Origin: Candidatus Hydrogenedentota bacterium
Lineage (GTDB): Bacteria > Hydrogenedentota > Hydrogenedentia > Hydrogenedentales > SLHB01
DNA length: 41,200 bases
Reading direction: 5' to 3'
Assembly: GCA_016209895.1 (NCBI GenBank)
Contig: JACQVH010000066.1
Span: forward strand, 1 to 41,200
Shown here: positions 7,698 through 16,651 of the stretch, piece after piece
Numbering within the stretch: position 1 is the stretch's first letter
Layout: each line of letters starts with the position of its first letter
Program-made: the position numbers and the translations under genes
The notes under the pieces: generated by a model
The model's database searches: none
What the model was told of the DNA's origin: nothing
What the model saw: the letters and a program-made list of their open reading frames with translations, nothing else

Positions 7698-8642
7698 CTA
7701 CTCATAATGGACCCACTTTTGCCCGGCGCGGAATTGTGCGATGGTGGCGACGAGAATGACCATGAGGAAAAGGACGGCGAATGCGGAAGCCGCGCCTGCC
7801 TCAAAGTCTCGGAAGGCCAACTTGTAGAGATGATATACGTACGTGCTGGACGCGGGATAGACCGGACCTCCCTTGGTCATAATTGCTACGATGTCGAACA
7901 TTTTTATTGCAGCAATGAACCCGCTGACGTTCAGAAAGAAAATGACGGGGCTCATGAGCGGAACCGTTAGCCGCCACAGCATCGTGCGGCGGGTGGCGCC
8001 GTCGAGGGCTGCTGCCTCATAGCACTCCGGAGGCAAGCCTTGCAGTCCGGCCACGAAAAATACCGTCGCGAAAGCGATTTCCCGCCAGATGCCTACCAGT
8101 ATGATCGCGACCAATGCGAGACCACTGCGCGCCAGCCACTGTGGTCCTTCGACCCCCAACCGCGCGAAGATGAAACTGAACGGCCCCAGTTTCGAGTCCA
8201 GCAAAAGAACCCAGACCAGCGCGGCGGCCGCAGTGGTGGCGATGTAAGGTGTAAACGCCAGCGTCCGAAAGATAGTTTGGCCTCGAAGCTTGAGATTGAG
8301 AAGCAGTGCGAGGAAGAAGGCCAGGAACTGGGCGACGATCACGACGGATGCCGCATAGATGAGCGTATTGGAGGCGACGCGCCACACTTGCGGATTGTTC
8401 AATATTCGCGCGTAGTTTCCTAGACCTGCCCAGACCGCGCTTGGCTCGATGAGGTCCCACTCGAGAAAACTGAGGTGGAGACTATAGACGATGGGCCAAT
8501 AGGTGAAGGTGACAAACAGCACGAGGTTGGGTGCGACAAACGCGCCGAAGGTGAGCCATTCGCTTCGGTTGCTTCGCCACTGACTGGCAATGCATCGCGG
8601 ACGGCGCCGAATGCCACAAGCCTTGAGGGAGGTCCGGGTCAT
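7698..8642 (-). CDS. Carbohydrate ABC transporter permease, MalF/UgpA-like (CUT1)
   Basis: A 314-aa inner-membrane protein with a basic N-terminal tail (about residues 1-28) followed by six hydrophobic helices. The EAA loop is YEAAALDGATRRTMLWRLTV (about residues 205-224), the contact site for the ATPase. It starts 6 bp after the binding-protein gene ends, so the two are cotranscribed. Together with the MalG-like subunit it would form the membrane channel of a sugar or sugar-phosphate importer; the substrate cannot be deduced from the permeases. Confidence 0.92.
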   Translation of the reverse strand: MTRTSLKACGIRRRPRCIASQWRSNRSEWLTFGAFVAPNLVLFVTFTYWPIVYSLHLSFLEWDLIEPSAVWAGLGNYARILNNPQVWRVASNTLIYAASVVIVAQFLAFFLALLLNLKLRGQTIFRTLAFTPYIATTAAAALVWVLLLDSKLGPFSFIFARLGVEGPQWLARSGLALVAIILVGIWREIAFATVFFVAGLQGLPPECYEAAALDGATRRTMLWRLTVPLMSPVIFFLNVSGFIAAIKMFDIVAIMTKGGPVYPASSTYVYHLYKLAFRDFEAGAASAFAVLFLMVILVATIAQFRAGQKWVHYE

Positions 8643-8648
8643 CGGGAT

Positions 8649-9935
8649 TCAAATCCCTCGCTCGGCAATGGCGTGCTCCGCTTTGGCGTCGGCTTCCATG
8701 AGCGTTGTTTTCACGTCCGCCAAGTCTACCATGATCTTTTGAAACGCTTCGTCAAAGGCGTTACGTACCGAAGGGGACATATTTATGGAGAAATCTCCAC
8801 GGACAAATCTCAGTCCGTCATGAATGACGCCGAAACGAGAATCCTTCAGATCATTGGTCATGACCTGCTGGGCGGATTCGGTGAAGGCGGCGTAGCCAGT
8901 CTGCTGCGAGTAATATGCCAGACTCTCGGCCGAGAGCATGAAGCGGAGAAATCGCCAGGCCGCGGCGCGATTCGTCGCCGGATTCTTTGCCCACAGGACT
9001 AAACCGCCTCCACCCGGCGCGTATACTTTTCCGTTTTTCCCGGCAGGATATGCCGCGACCATCGGCGTGAAGCCGATGGCTTGCGCGAAGATTTCCTGGA
9101 AGGCTGCCGGCGAGTCCAGGATCATCGCCGCACGACCGTTTTTGAACGCGGCCCGGTGTCCGCCGGAGGCCTCGTCCGGGAGGAGCGCGGCGCCTTCGCG
9201 CACCAGGGTTTGAAACTCAGTCATGACCTTCAGGACGACCGGATCGTCGAGGGTGATGTGGCCATAATCTCTGGTGGTCAGTTTGCCGCCCTCCGACCAA
9301 ATGGCGGAGATCAAGGGCCAAGTGATGTTCCACAGAGCTACCCCTGCCTCGCGAACCACGCCGTTGTCGTCGCGGACAGTTAGCTTTCTTGCGTAAAGGT
9401 AGAAATCATCCCAGGTTGTTGGCGGACCTAGCAATCCCGCTGCGTTAAATGCGTCCTCGTTGTAATACAAGACCGGAACCGTAACGTTGAACGGCAACCA
9501 ATAGAGACCGTCTTCGACCTCGCCCGCCGTGCTGATTGTGCCTGGCCAATCCTTGGTGTTGATAGCCTCCGGACCGGCGAAGTACGGCTTCAGGTCTACG
9601 AGGAGACCGGCGCGTGCAAATTGCAGGATTTCGAAGGTGCCCAACTGTGTGACATCGGGACCGGCACCGGCTGCGGCTGCGGTGAACAATTTTGCGGCTA
9701 AATCGCTGTAACTCCCCTGGAATTCGCAGTGGACGTGAATCTCGTTCTGGGAGTTATTGAAGCGCCGGACGAGTTCTTCCTGGCCCTCACCGGCGGCACC
9801 GGTGAGCGTGCGCCAGTAAGTAATCTCCACGCGGGAGGAGTTGTTCGCGCTCAAGGGTGCATGGCAGCCGCTGAGAATTGCGGAAAAACAAATGAAAATA
9901 GACCCGATAAGGCGGCAAACTAGAAAGTCTGCCAC
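8649..9935 (-). CDS. Sugar ABC transporter substrate-binding lipoprotein
   Basis: A 428-aa family-1 extracellular solute-binding protein. Starting at the GTG at 9933-9935, the first 23 residues form a lipoprotein signal peptide with lipobox LSGC and lipidated C24, so it is anchored at the membrane facing the periplasm. The mature part has typical motifs: ITYWRT at its start, GPDVTQLG, LYYNEDAFNAAG and a PPTTWDDFY segment. The frame stays open to 10169 with an ATG at 9998, but that start would give an atypically long signal region. The gene is divergent from the aminotransferase and heads the importer operon. Start choice is moderately certain. Confidence 0.88.
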   Translation of the reverse strand: MADFLVCRLIGSIFICFSAILSGCHAPLSANNSSRVEITYWRTLTGAAGEGQEELVRRFNNSQNEIHVHCEFQGSYSDLAAKLFTAAAAGAGPDVTQLGTFEILQFARAGLLVDLKPYFAGPEAINTKDWPGTISTAGEVEDGLYWLPFNVTVPVLYYNEDAFNAAGLLGPPTTWDDFYLYARKLTVRDDNGVVREAGVALWNITWPLISAIWSEGGKLTTRDYGHITLDDPVVLKVMTEFQTLVREGAALLPDEASGGHRAAFKNGRAAMILDSPAAFQEIFAQAIGFTPMVAAYPAGKNGKVYAPGGGGLVLWAKNPATNRAAAWRFLRFMLSAESLAYYSQQTGYAAFTESAQQVMTNDLKDSRFGVIHDGLRFVRGDFSINMSPSVRNAFDEAFQKIMVDLADVKTTLMEADAKAEHAIAERGI

Positions 9936-10068
9936 GTTTCCAGTGTTACCCGGGGCAGCAATGGTTGCCCACCCGTGATTTCCTACCAAAGTCCTCATTT
10001 GCGGGGTGCGATTCTTCCGATTACTATAGGCGACGGGATCGTACAATTCGAGTCTGAGGGGAACCTTC

Positions 10069-11172
10069 ATGAGCTTTATCGCTGACCGCATGCGTCGGAT
10101 TGACGCCAGTGGTATCCGGAAAGTGTTTGCATTGGCGGCCAATCTGCGTGACCCGATCAATTTGAGCATCGGCCAGCCGGACTACGACGTGGACGAAGTG
10201 GTCAAAGACGCGGCCATCGCACAGATTCGCGCCGGGTTCAACAGTTACACGCAAACGCACGGGATCGAGGAGTTGCGCGTTGCAGCTTCCGAGTATTACC
10301 AGCAGCGTTTCGGCGCGCCGCTGCCAAACGTGATGATTTCTTCTGGCGTCTCGGGCGGCCTGTTTCTAGCACTTTTAGCAACGGTCAATCCCGGTGACGA
10401 AGTGCTTTTTGCCGACCCGTATTTCGTGATGTACAAGCATCTCGTGAACCTGTTGGGCGGCGTCTGCGTGCCCGTTGATACGTATCCGGACTTCAAGCTC
10501 CGCGCGGCGGAATTGGAGCGCGTGATAACTAAGCGTTCAAAAGTCGTCCTTGTGAATAGTCCATCGAATCCGACCGGTGCTACTTTGAACCAGTCCGAAT
10601 TACGGGAAATTGCCGAAGTGGCGCGGCGACATCAACTGTTGCTCATCTCCGACGAGATTTACGAACGCTTCGTTTACGACGGCGCGCCGAGCACGATGGT
10701 CGGTCTAAATGAGAACGTCATCGTCCTGAACGGATTCTCGAAAATGGCGGCGATGACCGGGTGGCGCGTGGGATTCGCGGCGGGACCGGAAGAGATCATC
10801 CAGCAGATGAATACGCTTCAGCAATACACCTTCGTGTGCGCACCGTCGTTTGCGCAGAAAGCGGCAGTGGTGGCGTTGAAGACGGACACCAGCGCGAAGA
10901 TTGAGTCTTACAAGAAAAAGCGCGACCTGATCTATGAGGGACTTTCTGCGAAGTTTCGCGTCACGAAACCGGGCGGCGCCTTCTACATTTTCCCCGAAGC
11001 ACCCGGCGGAGATGGCGACCGCTTCGTGGCGCGGGCGATTGAGAACAAAGTGCTGATCATTCCAGGGAGCGTGTTCAGCGAGCGGAAGACCCATTTCCGG
11101 ATCAGTTTTGCGGCGTCGGATGACACTATTTGCCGCGGAATTGAGGCGCTAAATCGGTTGGCTAGCGAATAG
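10069..11172 (+). CDS. PLP-dependent class I/II aminotransferase (aspartate aminotransferase-like)
   Basis: A 367-aa cytoplasmic fold-type I aminotransferase. The Schiff-base lysine is K225 in NGFSKMAAMTGWRVGF. Other markers are NLSIGQPDYD (31-40), NSPSNPTG with N167, SDEIYERF with D195 and Y198, the phosphate-binding R233, and the C-terminal substrate Arg in THFRISF. It would transfer amino groups between an amino acid and a 2-oxo acid; aspartate-, alanine- and aromatic-type enzymes share these motifs. GAGGGG precedes the ATG. It is transcribed divergently from the sugar importer; a TACAAT at 10042-10047 is a possible -10 with a poor -35. Confidence 0.92.
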   Translation: MSFIADRMRRIDASGIRKVFALAANLRDPINLSIGQPDYDVDEVVKDAAIAQIRAGFNSYTQTHGIEELRVAASEYYQQRFGAPLPNVMISSGVSGGLFLALLATVNPGDEVLFADPYFVMYKHLVNLLGGVCVPVDTYPDFKLRAAELERVITKRSKVVLVNSPSNPTGATLNQSELREIAEVARRHQLLLISDEIYERFVYDGAPSTMVGLNENVIVLNGFSKMAAMTGWRVGFAAGPEEIIQQMNTLQQYTFVCAPSFAQKAAVVALKTDTSAKIESYKKKRDLIYEGLSAKFRVTKPGGAFYIFPEAPGGDGDRFVARAIENKVLIIPGSVFSERKTHFRISFAASDDTICRGIEALNRLASE

Positions 11173-11220
11173 CTCAGACCGCGGCAACCACGGACTACGT
11201 GAATCACCCGAATGGCACCG

Positions 11221-12219
11221 TTAATGCACGTCCACGACGGCGCCGGTCTGGATGGATTCGATGGCGGCGGCGAGGACCTTTTGCGCGGCGAGGCCATCGG
11301 CTCCGGAGCCGTCAATCTTCTCGGGTGGAGTTCCTGAAGCGACTTGCTCGACGAAGTGGTGGATGCGGTTGCGGAACGTGTCGGTGAAGGTTTTCTCTCG
11401 GATATCCCCGAAGACGGTATTGGTGATGACGCGTTTTTCCATCGTGCCGGCGGGATATAGGGTGAGTTCCATGAACATGTCATCGAGAACGAACCGTCCG
11501 CCGGTGCCCGCGACCTCGCACCGCTCCATGGGGTGGCCACGCTGGATGTCATAGCTACCGGTCAGGCCGCCAACGACGCCGTTCGCGAACCTCATGTTGA
11601 AATGGGCGGTGGACCAGATGGCGCGTCCGGGGGCTTTCGTCGCGAAACATTGGACGGCAACGATGTCGCCGCAGAAATACCGCATGATATCCACGGTGTG
11701 GGGATGCAGGGCCTTGATCTGAAACCAGGGCGATTGCTCGGTGGAATTCTTGATCCACATCGAGACGTTGACGAAGAGGAGATGGCCGAGCCGACCCTCG
11801 TCCACCCATTCTCGAGCTTGACGCGCTAACGGTGTGAACCGATGGTTCAGGTTAATGCCGTAACATCGGTTCTTTTTTTGGGCGGCCACAACCATTTCTT
11901 GGGCCGGTTGAATTTCATTAGAAATGGGTTTCTCGCCGAGGACGTGGCAACCCGCTTCGAGGGCCTGCACGGTGGGTTCGTAGTGATCGCTTCCGTATTC
12001 ATAGCCGCCAGTGCAAATCCCGCAGAGGTCCGGCTGGAGTTGCTTGAGCATTTCGGCCGCGCCGTAGAACGCTCTTACGTTCAGGCGCTCGGCCGCGGCA
12101 TCCGCGCGCTCCTTGATGATGTCGCACACGCCGACGAGTTCGCATAACGGACTGCTTCGGTAACAATCGGCATGTAGATTGCCGATGGGTCCCAGCCCAA
12201 TGATCGCGACGCGCAACAT
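11221..12219 (-). CDS. Gfo/Idh/MocA family oxidoreductase
   Basis: A 332-aa cytoplasmic NAD(P)-dependent dehydrogenase. The Rossmann motif is IIGLGPIGNLH (6-16), the family EKP motif is at 96-98 (LGEKPIS), and the catalytic-domain motif LHPHTVDIMRYF (171-182) supplies H174 and D177 of the usual HxxxD. AGGAG lies about 9 nt before the ATG. It is distinct from the paralogues at 4.1 kb and 38.8 kb: shorter than the Tat-exported one and only loosely similar. It converges on the aminotransferase with a 48-bp gap and stands alone. Confidence 0.92.
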   Translation of the reverse strand: MLRVAIIGLGPIGNLHADCYRSSPLCELVGVCDIIKERADAAAERLNVRAFYGAAEMLKQLQPDLCGICTGGYEYGSDHYEPTVQALEAGCHVLGEKPISNEIQPAQEMVVAAQKKNRCYGINLNHRFTPLARQAREWVDEGRLGHLLFVNVSMWIKNSTEQSPWFQIKALHPHTVDIMRYFCGDIVAVQCFATKAPGRAIWSTAHFNMRFANGVVGGLTGSYDIQRGHPMERCEVAGTGGRFVLDDMFMELTLYPAGTMEKRVITNTVFGDIREKTFTDTFRNRIHHFVEQVASGTPPEKIDGSGADGLAAQKVLAAAIESIQTGAVVDVH

Positions 12220-12409
12220 TTGGAATCTGCTCCTGCTCGGGTTTCGGGTAAGGACCCACGGCCCTGAGACTCAGTCCCGTGTGATGGTACTCTTCGTATC
12301 AAAGACGAGCGGTCTCCCCTACCTTGTTTCGAAGATTGCGCGGGATTCTACACCATTGGGCGGGTGCTTGGAAATGGCGCTACCACAGATACGCGGAATC
12401 CCAGGTAAC

Positions 12410-12427
12410 CCCGATTTCCAAATCGGG
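12410..12427. repeat. Inverted repeat after the response-regulator operon
   Basis: CCCGATT and AATCGGG with a TCCA loop; the stem could extend by one pair. It lies 42 bp beyond the stop of the membrane-anchored protein. No T-run follows, so it is a weak terminator candidate or a dispersed palindrome. Confidence 0.5.
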
Positions 12428-12468
12428 AAACGTCCAACGTATCGCGTTGACAACGGCGGATGGTCTAG

Positions 12469-12951
12469 TTAGTCCGCTTCCCACTCGCCGGTCGGTGAGA
12501 GAATAAGGCGGCGTTCGCCCCGTGGGTATTTGATCTCTATCCAGGCCATCCCTGCGCTCGTCGCGCTTTTCGGCATCTCGAAAACATATGTCGCCATGCC
12601 GTTCTTCCGCTCCGTGCGAGCATTCTGATGAGTTCCGCTCAAGGGGTCGCGTAGGAGCACCGGGATGGCGGTCTTTCTTACGGCCCACGGCCCGGTCAAT
12701 CGGAAAGTCACGCGGACCGTTTCGGTGTCACACTGGGCCGCCACCGGCTGGCCCTGCCATTCGGCCACCGGCGCCGCACCGATCTGAGCCTTGATGTCTT
12801 CGTCGTAGCTTTGCCAAGTCGGGTGACTGGCCAGCACGCGTTGTGTGATCGCTTCCGCAGAGAGTCCGGATGATGAAACCTTCGCTCCGATGACCAGCAG
12901 CACGGTCACCGCGGCCAGCAGTAAGATGACGAGTCCAACTCGACTCAACAT
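12469..12951 (-). CDS. Hypothetical membrane-anchored protein
   Basis: A 160-aa protein with one N-terminal hydrophobic segment (about residues 5-24) that could anchor it in the inner membrane or act as an uncleaved signal. The rest looks like a small beta-rich extracytoplasmic domain: a VRVTFRLTGPWAVRKTAIPV stretch around residues 80-98 and an AWIEIKYPRGERRLIL segment near the end. I do not recognise the family. It starts 9 bp after the upstream response regulator stops, so the two are almost certainly cotranscribed. Confidence 0.65.
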   Translation of the reverse strand: MLSRVGLVILLLAAVTVLLVIGAKVSSSGLSAEAITQRVLASHPTWQSYDEDIKAQIGAAPVAEWQGQPVAAQCDTETVRVTFRLTGPWAVRKTAIPVLLRDPLSGTHQNARTERKNGMATYVFEMPKSATSAGMAWIEIKYPRGERRLILSPTGEWEAD

Positions 12952-12960
12952 GACGAGCGG

Positions 12961-13893
12961 CTAACGATCCGTGCGGCGACGATCCACGAACATCACGCTC
13001 TTACCGTCCGGTTTCGCCATCTGGCGTGTTTGAGCGAGGACTTCGAACATCTTCTTCGCGGTCTTGAAGTGACGAAATTGGGTATGGGCCACACCGATCG
13101 AAAGGGCCATTAAGGGGAATCGCGCCTCGCGCCCGTTCTTGTCCTGTCCGATAATGTAGCCTTGGGTTGATTCCGGTGTGGAATAGAGTTGTTTTACAGA
13201 CCGGTCAAAGGTTTGCAATAACGTATTGCAGAAGCGTTCGTAGTCCTCGATATTCAGCAATACGACGAAATGTTCGCCGCCGAGGTGCGCTACGTAGCTC
13301 TCGTAGACCCCCATGTTGCGCAACAGTTGCGTCAACAGGTTGGCGGAGAACTCGAGCGCCTTCTGCTGGCCTTCTTTCTTATAGACGACCGAGTACGCCT
13401 TAAGGCCGACGACGTCAATGTAACAGGCCGCGATGGCCATACCTCGTGCCAGCCGGTGATTAATCTCGCGTTTGACCGCGTCCGTCCCCGGCAGATGCGT
13501 CACCCCATTTCGTTTGTTGATCGCTTCGAGGAGCGAGCCCAGCGCCGTGAGCTTCTCCATGAGATGGTCCAGCTTGAAAGGTTTTGCCAAGTAGTCGTCG
13601 GCACCCTGTTCGAGGCCGTGCAACACTTCCGGTTCTTCACCTAGGGCGGTAAGGATCAGGATCGCGATGCGATAGAGTTCGGGGTCTTTACGGAGCCGTC
13701 GGCAAATCTGATAACCAGTAACACCCGGCAACATAATATCGAGTACAGCGATGTCCGGCTTGACCTGCTTTGCCCGCTCGAAGGCACCTTCCCCCGTATA
13801 GACGGTCACGACCTCGTACCCTTCCGCACTCAGCTTCGTCTTGACCAGTTCCGCCAGATCAATGTCATCATCTACCAACAGTACCTTTGCCAT
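12961..13893 (-). CDS. Response regulator with a degenerate GGDEF-like output domain
   Basis: A 310-aa cytoplasmic protein. Residues 1-115 are a complete receiver domain: D8-D10, phosphoacceptor D52 (IAVLDIMLPG), T82 and K104 (YLAKPF). Residues 125-305 resemble a GGDEF domain (THLPGTDAV for the usual LTGLPNR; ACYIDVVGLKAY for the LDLDxFK strand), but the signature reads GGEHF at 205-209, so diguanylate cyclase activity is doubtful. Polar and charged residues replace the usual active-site acids. The ATG at 13891-13893 follows AAGGGGAG; an upstream ATG at 13932 lacks one. Confidence 0.85.
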   Translation of the reverse strand: MAKVLLVDDDIDLAELVKTKLSAEGYEVVTVYTGEGAFERAKQVKPDIAVLDIMLPGVTGYQICRRLRKDPELYRIAILILTALGEEPEVLHGLEQGADDYLAKPFKLDHLMEKLTALGSLLEAINKRNGVTHLPGTDAVKREINHRLARGMAIAACYIDVVGLKAYSVVYKKEGQQKALEFSANLLTQLLRNMGVYESYVAHLGGEHFVVLLNIEDYERFCNTLLQTFDRSVKQLYSTPESTQGYIIGQDKNGREARFPLMALSIGVAHTQFRHFKTAKKMFEVLAQTRQMAKPDGKSVMFVDRRRTDR

Positions 13894-13946
13894 GAAACTC
13901 CCCTTACTTCGATTCAAGAAATATGAATTCAAGGAAAACTGACGAC

Positions 13947-13952
13947 ATTATA
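13947..13952 (-). promoter_or_regulatory. Candidate -10 element for the response-regulator operon
   Basis: TATAAT on the minus strand, about 55 bp before the start codon. Possible -35 hexamers at 16-18 bp are poor (TACATT-like), so this may depend on an activator or be incidental. Confidence 0.35.
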
Positions 13953-14047
13953 CAACAAATCAAGCTGAAATGTATCCGGGCCGCTTGCCTAATGTGGAGG
14001 ACGGGGAGCAAGCTGCGGCAACGCAATGGAGCGTTGCGAGTCATTGT

Positions 14048-14076
14048 TTGTTTGGGCGAGAAACCCCGATTATAAT
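14048..14076 (+). promoter_or_regulatory. Candidate sigma-70 promoter for the lipoprotein/TMTC-like operon
   Basis: TTGTTT (14048-14053), a 17-bp spacer and a perfect TATAAT (14071-14076). Transcription would start about 14083, some 40 nt before the lipoprotein ATG. Confidence 0.6.
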
Positions 14077-14121
14077 CCGCTCATCCGAAACCTGTGGGAC
14101 TGCCAGTCAAAGGAGCGAAAC

Positions 14122-14787
14122 ATGAGACGATTAATGGTCTGGGTGGTGGCGGTATCGGTCGCCTTGGCGCTGTCGGGGTGTCAAAAGAAGGAAGAGGCCA
14201 AGAAGCCGGCGGAACCATCCCAGGCCAAGCCGGAACCGACGCCGGAAGAGATCGCCATGGAGCTCCGGGCGGCGTTCCAGCCGGTGGCCGCCTTTGTGGA
14301 TACCGGGGGAGCGATTCCGCAGGAGTTGAAAGATCAAGCCCTATCCCAATTGCGGACCGGAAAGGCCAAACACCAGGGGACCGCCAACGGAAAGAAGGCG
14401 TTGGCCAAGATCGGTGACGAGTGTGAAGACAAAATTAAACAGGCCAGCGAAGCGAAGTTGTGGTACAAGGTTCTGTTGTATTGCGAAGCGCTGGAGACGC
14501 TGGAACCGTCCAATACGGTTTTCGTTCGCTATCGCGATCGCGCCACCAAAGAAATCAACAAACCGCGAGTAACGGTAAAGGGAATCATTACGGACGAGAC
14601 CACGGGAAGTACGAATGTCTCGTTGCAAATCTACGATCCCCCTACCGGAAAAACTGAGACAATCTGGATGCGCGAGGGCGAAGAACACAAGAAGTTGCGG
14701 CTAATCCGGATCATCGGCGTCAATAGAGGGGTGGAAATGGAGTATCTGGAAACGGGCGACAAATTTGAAGTTCCGTGGCGGAAATGA
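14122..14787 (+). CDS. Lipoprotein of unknown function
   Basis: A 221-aa protein with a short basic N-terminus, a hydrophobic core and lipobox LSGC (C20), so it is predicted to be a membrane-anchored lipoprotein. After the Cys comes a Lys/Glu/Pro-rich linker (residues 21-50), then a helical region, then a C-terminal beta-rich part (VTVKGIITDE, EVPWRK). I do not recognise the family. The ATG at 14122 has AGGAG 7 nt upstream; an in-frame ATG at 14026 precedes the likely promoter. Its stop codon overlaps the ATG of the next gene (ATGA), which indicates translational coupling to the TMTC-like membrane protein and a joint role in the envelope. Confidence 0.75.
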   Translation: MRRLMVWVVAVSVALALSGCQKKEEAKKPAEPSQAKPEPTPEEIAMELRAAFQPVAAFVDTGGAIPQELKDQALSQLRTGKAKHQGTANGKKALAKIGDECEDKIKQASEAKLWYKVLLYCEALETLEPSNTVFVRYRDRATKEINKPRVTVKGIITDETTGSTNVSLQIYDPPTGKTETIWMREGEEHKKLRLIRIIGVNRGVEMEYLETGDKFEVPWRK

Positions 14788-16487
14788 CCACGCGCGTTTC
14801 ACCGGGGCAACTGACTGCGCTGATGGCCGGCGCGATTATTGTGGCCGGCGTCCTTGCCTATTCGAATACGTTCCGGAACGAGTTTGTCTGGGATGACGCC
14901 TCGTCGGTGCAATTGCACAAACATGTGCAGGATCCGAGTCAATTCCCGCAATTGTTCAAGGAAGACTTGCACGCTTTCGGTCGGGGCCAGGGCAATTTCT
15001 ATCGTCCTTTGGTAGCCGCGTCGTTCATGCTGGACTTTGCGCTGGCTCGGCGCGCCGGCCTGAGTGTGGACGCCTCCGGGGTGCCGCAGGTGAGCCCGTT
15101 TTTGTTTCATCGCACCAACCTCTTTTGGCACATGCTGGCGGCATTCCTGTTGTTCGCGCTGCTGACACGGCTGGAGACGCCTCCGGCCTTGCGTATCATC
15201 GTTCCACTGCTATACGTAGTCCACCCACTGCACACGGAAGCGGTCGCGTACATCAGCGGACGGGCGGACCCGATGGCCGCCGCCTTTATGTTTGCCGCGT
15301 TGTGGTTTGTCGTGTGGGACACCACGCCGAGAAAAGTGGCTTTGGGGTATGGGTTGAGCGCGGTCTGCTTTATCGCGGGGTTGCTCTGCAAAGAATCCAG
15401 CGCCATCCTTCCGGCCTTGCTTTTTCTGGTTGCGCTGTTGAGGCCCGTGCCGGAATCGGCCGCCAAGTTCAAATGCTACGCGCTTCGCATGATTCCGGTG
15501 TTTGTTTCGCTGAGTATTCTTGGGCTCTATGGCTACTTGCGGTTCACGGTCTTGGACTTTGCCAGTCCCGGTGCGCAGACCGCGGCCCCGCTGTGGGAGC
15601 GCGCCATCGCCGCGGGGCAAGCTCTGGCCCTTTATTTGTCGTTGCTATTTGTTCCGGTCGGCTTGCATATGGAGCGTACGCTCGATGGGATTCCCGTTTG
15701 GGTGGCTTCCGTAGGTCTGGCGGTGCTGCTGGCGTGTATGGGCGTTGTCATCCGTGGAATACAGTATCGGCAGTACCGGCTGGTCCTGGGCGTGGCATGG
15801 TTTCTCGTAACGTGGTTTCCAATATCCGGCCTCATCCCGCTCAACGCGCCGATGGCCGAGCATTGGTTATATGTACCGCTGGCCGGACTGCTGTGGGCCT
15901 TCGGAGAACTTGGGGCTCTGGTGCTGCGGAGTGCGCGCTCCCAGCGGGTGGCGCTGGCGGCAGTCTACGGACTTTCCGTTTGGTATTTCGCCGTAACCGT
16001 AACACGCAATCGCGATTGGCGCGACAACGAAACACTGTATCGCGCCACGCTCGCTGAGAACCCGAACTCGTTGCGCGTACAGTTCAATCTCGCCGTAACG
16101 TACCAGGACCTCCTCAACAATGTCCCGGGCGCACGACGGCACTTCGAAAAGTTGCTCGAGGCCGCGGCGGGCCACAAAAAACGCGTGGGGATCGCGCCAG
16201 AGAATTTGTTGGATGAGGAACTGGAGGCGCATTTGGCGCTTGGTGATATCTACTTTGATTTGAAGCAGTACCGCAAGGCGGGTGAGCACTATGCAAACGT
16301 GCTGCGGGTCGTGCCCACGGAAGCTAACAAGTCATTGGTGGGCGCCGCAACGCTCAGTTTGGGTAGGTGCAGTCTGGCGTTAGGCGATTCCGCGCGCGCG
16401 GCGCTGGCCTTTCAGCAGCTATTGAAAGCACAACCAGAAATGCAGATCGCGGTAGACCAACTCTTGGGCAGCCCGGGTCCGATTTGA
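14784..16487 (+). CDS. TMTC-like multi-pass membrane glycosyltransferase with C-terminal TPRs
   Basis: A 567-aa protein. The first hydrophobic helix (about 9-28) is followed by NEFVWDDAS (D37, D38), the acidic motif in the first outer loop of GT-C/TMTC-type mannosyltransferases, and by about ten further hydrophobic segments up to residue 410. The C-terminal 140 residues contain TPR-like helical pairs (LGDIYFDLKQYRKAGEHYA). Eukaryotic TMTC proteins O-mannosylate targets; bacterial relatives are uncharacterised, so enzymatic function is inferred. The ATG overlaps the preceding stop; an in-frame GTG at 14775 is less likely. Confidence 0.75.
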   Translation: MTTRVSPGQLTALMAGAIIVAGVLAYSNTFRNEFVWDDASSVQLHKHVQDPSQFPQLFKEDLHAFGRGQGNFYRPLVAASFMLDFALARRAGLSVDASGVPQVSPFLFHRTNLFWHMLAAFLLFALLTRLETPPALRIIVPLLYVVHPLHTEAVAYISGRADPMAAAFMFAALWFVVWDTTPRKVALGYGLSAVCFIAGLLCKESSAILPALLFLVALLRPVPESAAKFKCYALRMIPVFVSLSILGLYGYLRFTVLDFASPGAQTAAPLWERAIAAGQALALYLSLLFVPVGLHMERTLDGIPVWVASVGLAVLLACMGVVIRGIQYRQYRLVLGVAWFLVTWFPISGLIPLNAPMAEHWLYVPLAGLLWAFGELGALVLRSARSQRVALAAVYGLSVWYFAVTVTRNRDWRDNETLYRATLAENPNSLRVQFNLAVTYQDLLNNVPGARRHFEKLLEAAAGHKKRVGIAPENLLDEELEAHLALGDIYFDLKQYRKAGEHYANVLRVVPTEANKSLVGAATLSLGRCSLALGDSARAALAFQQLLKAQPEMQIAVDQLLGSPGPI

Positions 16488-16550
16488 TTGAGAAATGGGG
16501 AGTGACTACGCGCACAACGACGAAGCTGGCGCTTGCCCGTCCTGGACAAG

Positions 16551-16600
16551 ATTCCTTGGCGAATCCCGCGGAGGCGGGACACGCCGCGGCTCGGAGGAAT
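16551..16600. repeat. Nested inverted repeat after the TMTC-like gene
   Basis: Outer arms ATTCCT (16551-16556) and AGGAAT (16595-16600) enclose an inner hairpin TCCCGC-GGAG-GCGGGA (about 16564-16579). It lies 64 bp past the stop codon, and no T-run follows. It could fold as a cruciform or a mRNA 3' structure and resembles dispersed palindromic elements. Confidence 0.5.
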
Positions 16601-16651
16601 GCAGGGTTGTGGAATGAAATTCCAATGGAATAAGACGACGGGGAGGATTCA

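Noticed and set aside
14026..14121. N-terminal extension of the lipoprotein to the ATG at 14026
   Set aside because: It would place the start upstream of the predicted -10 at 14071 and destroy the lipoprotein signal peptide, while AGGAG precedes the ATG at 14122.
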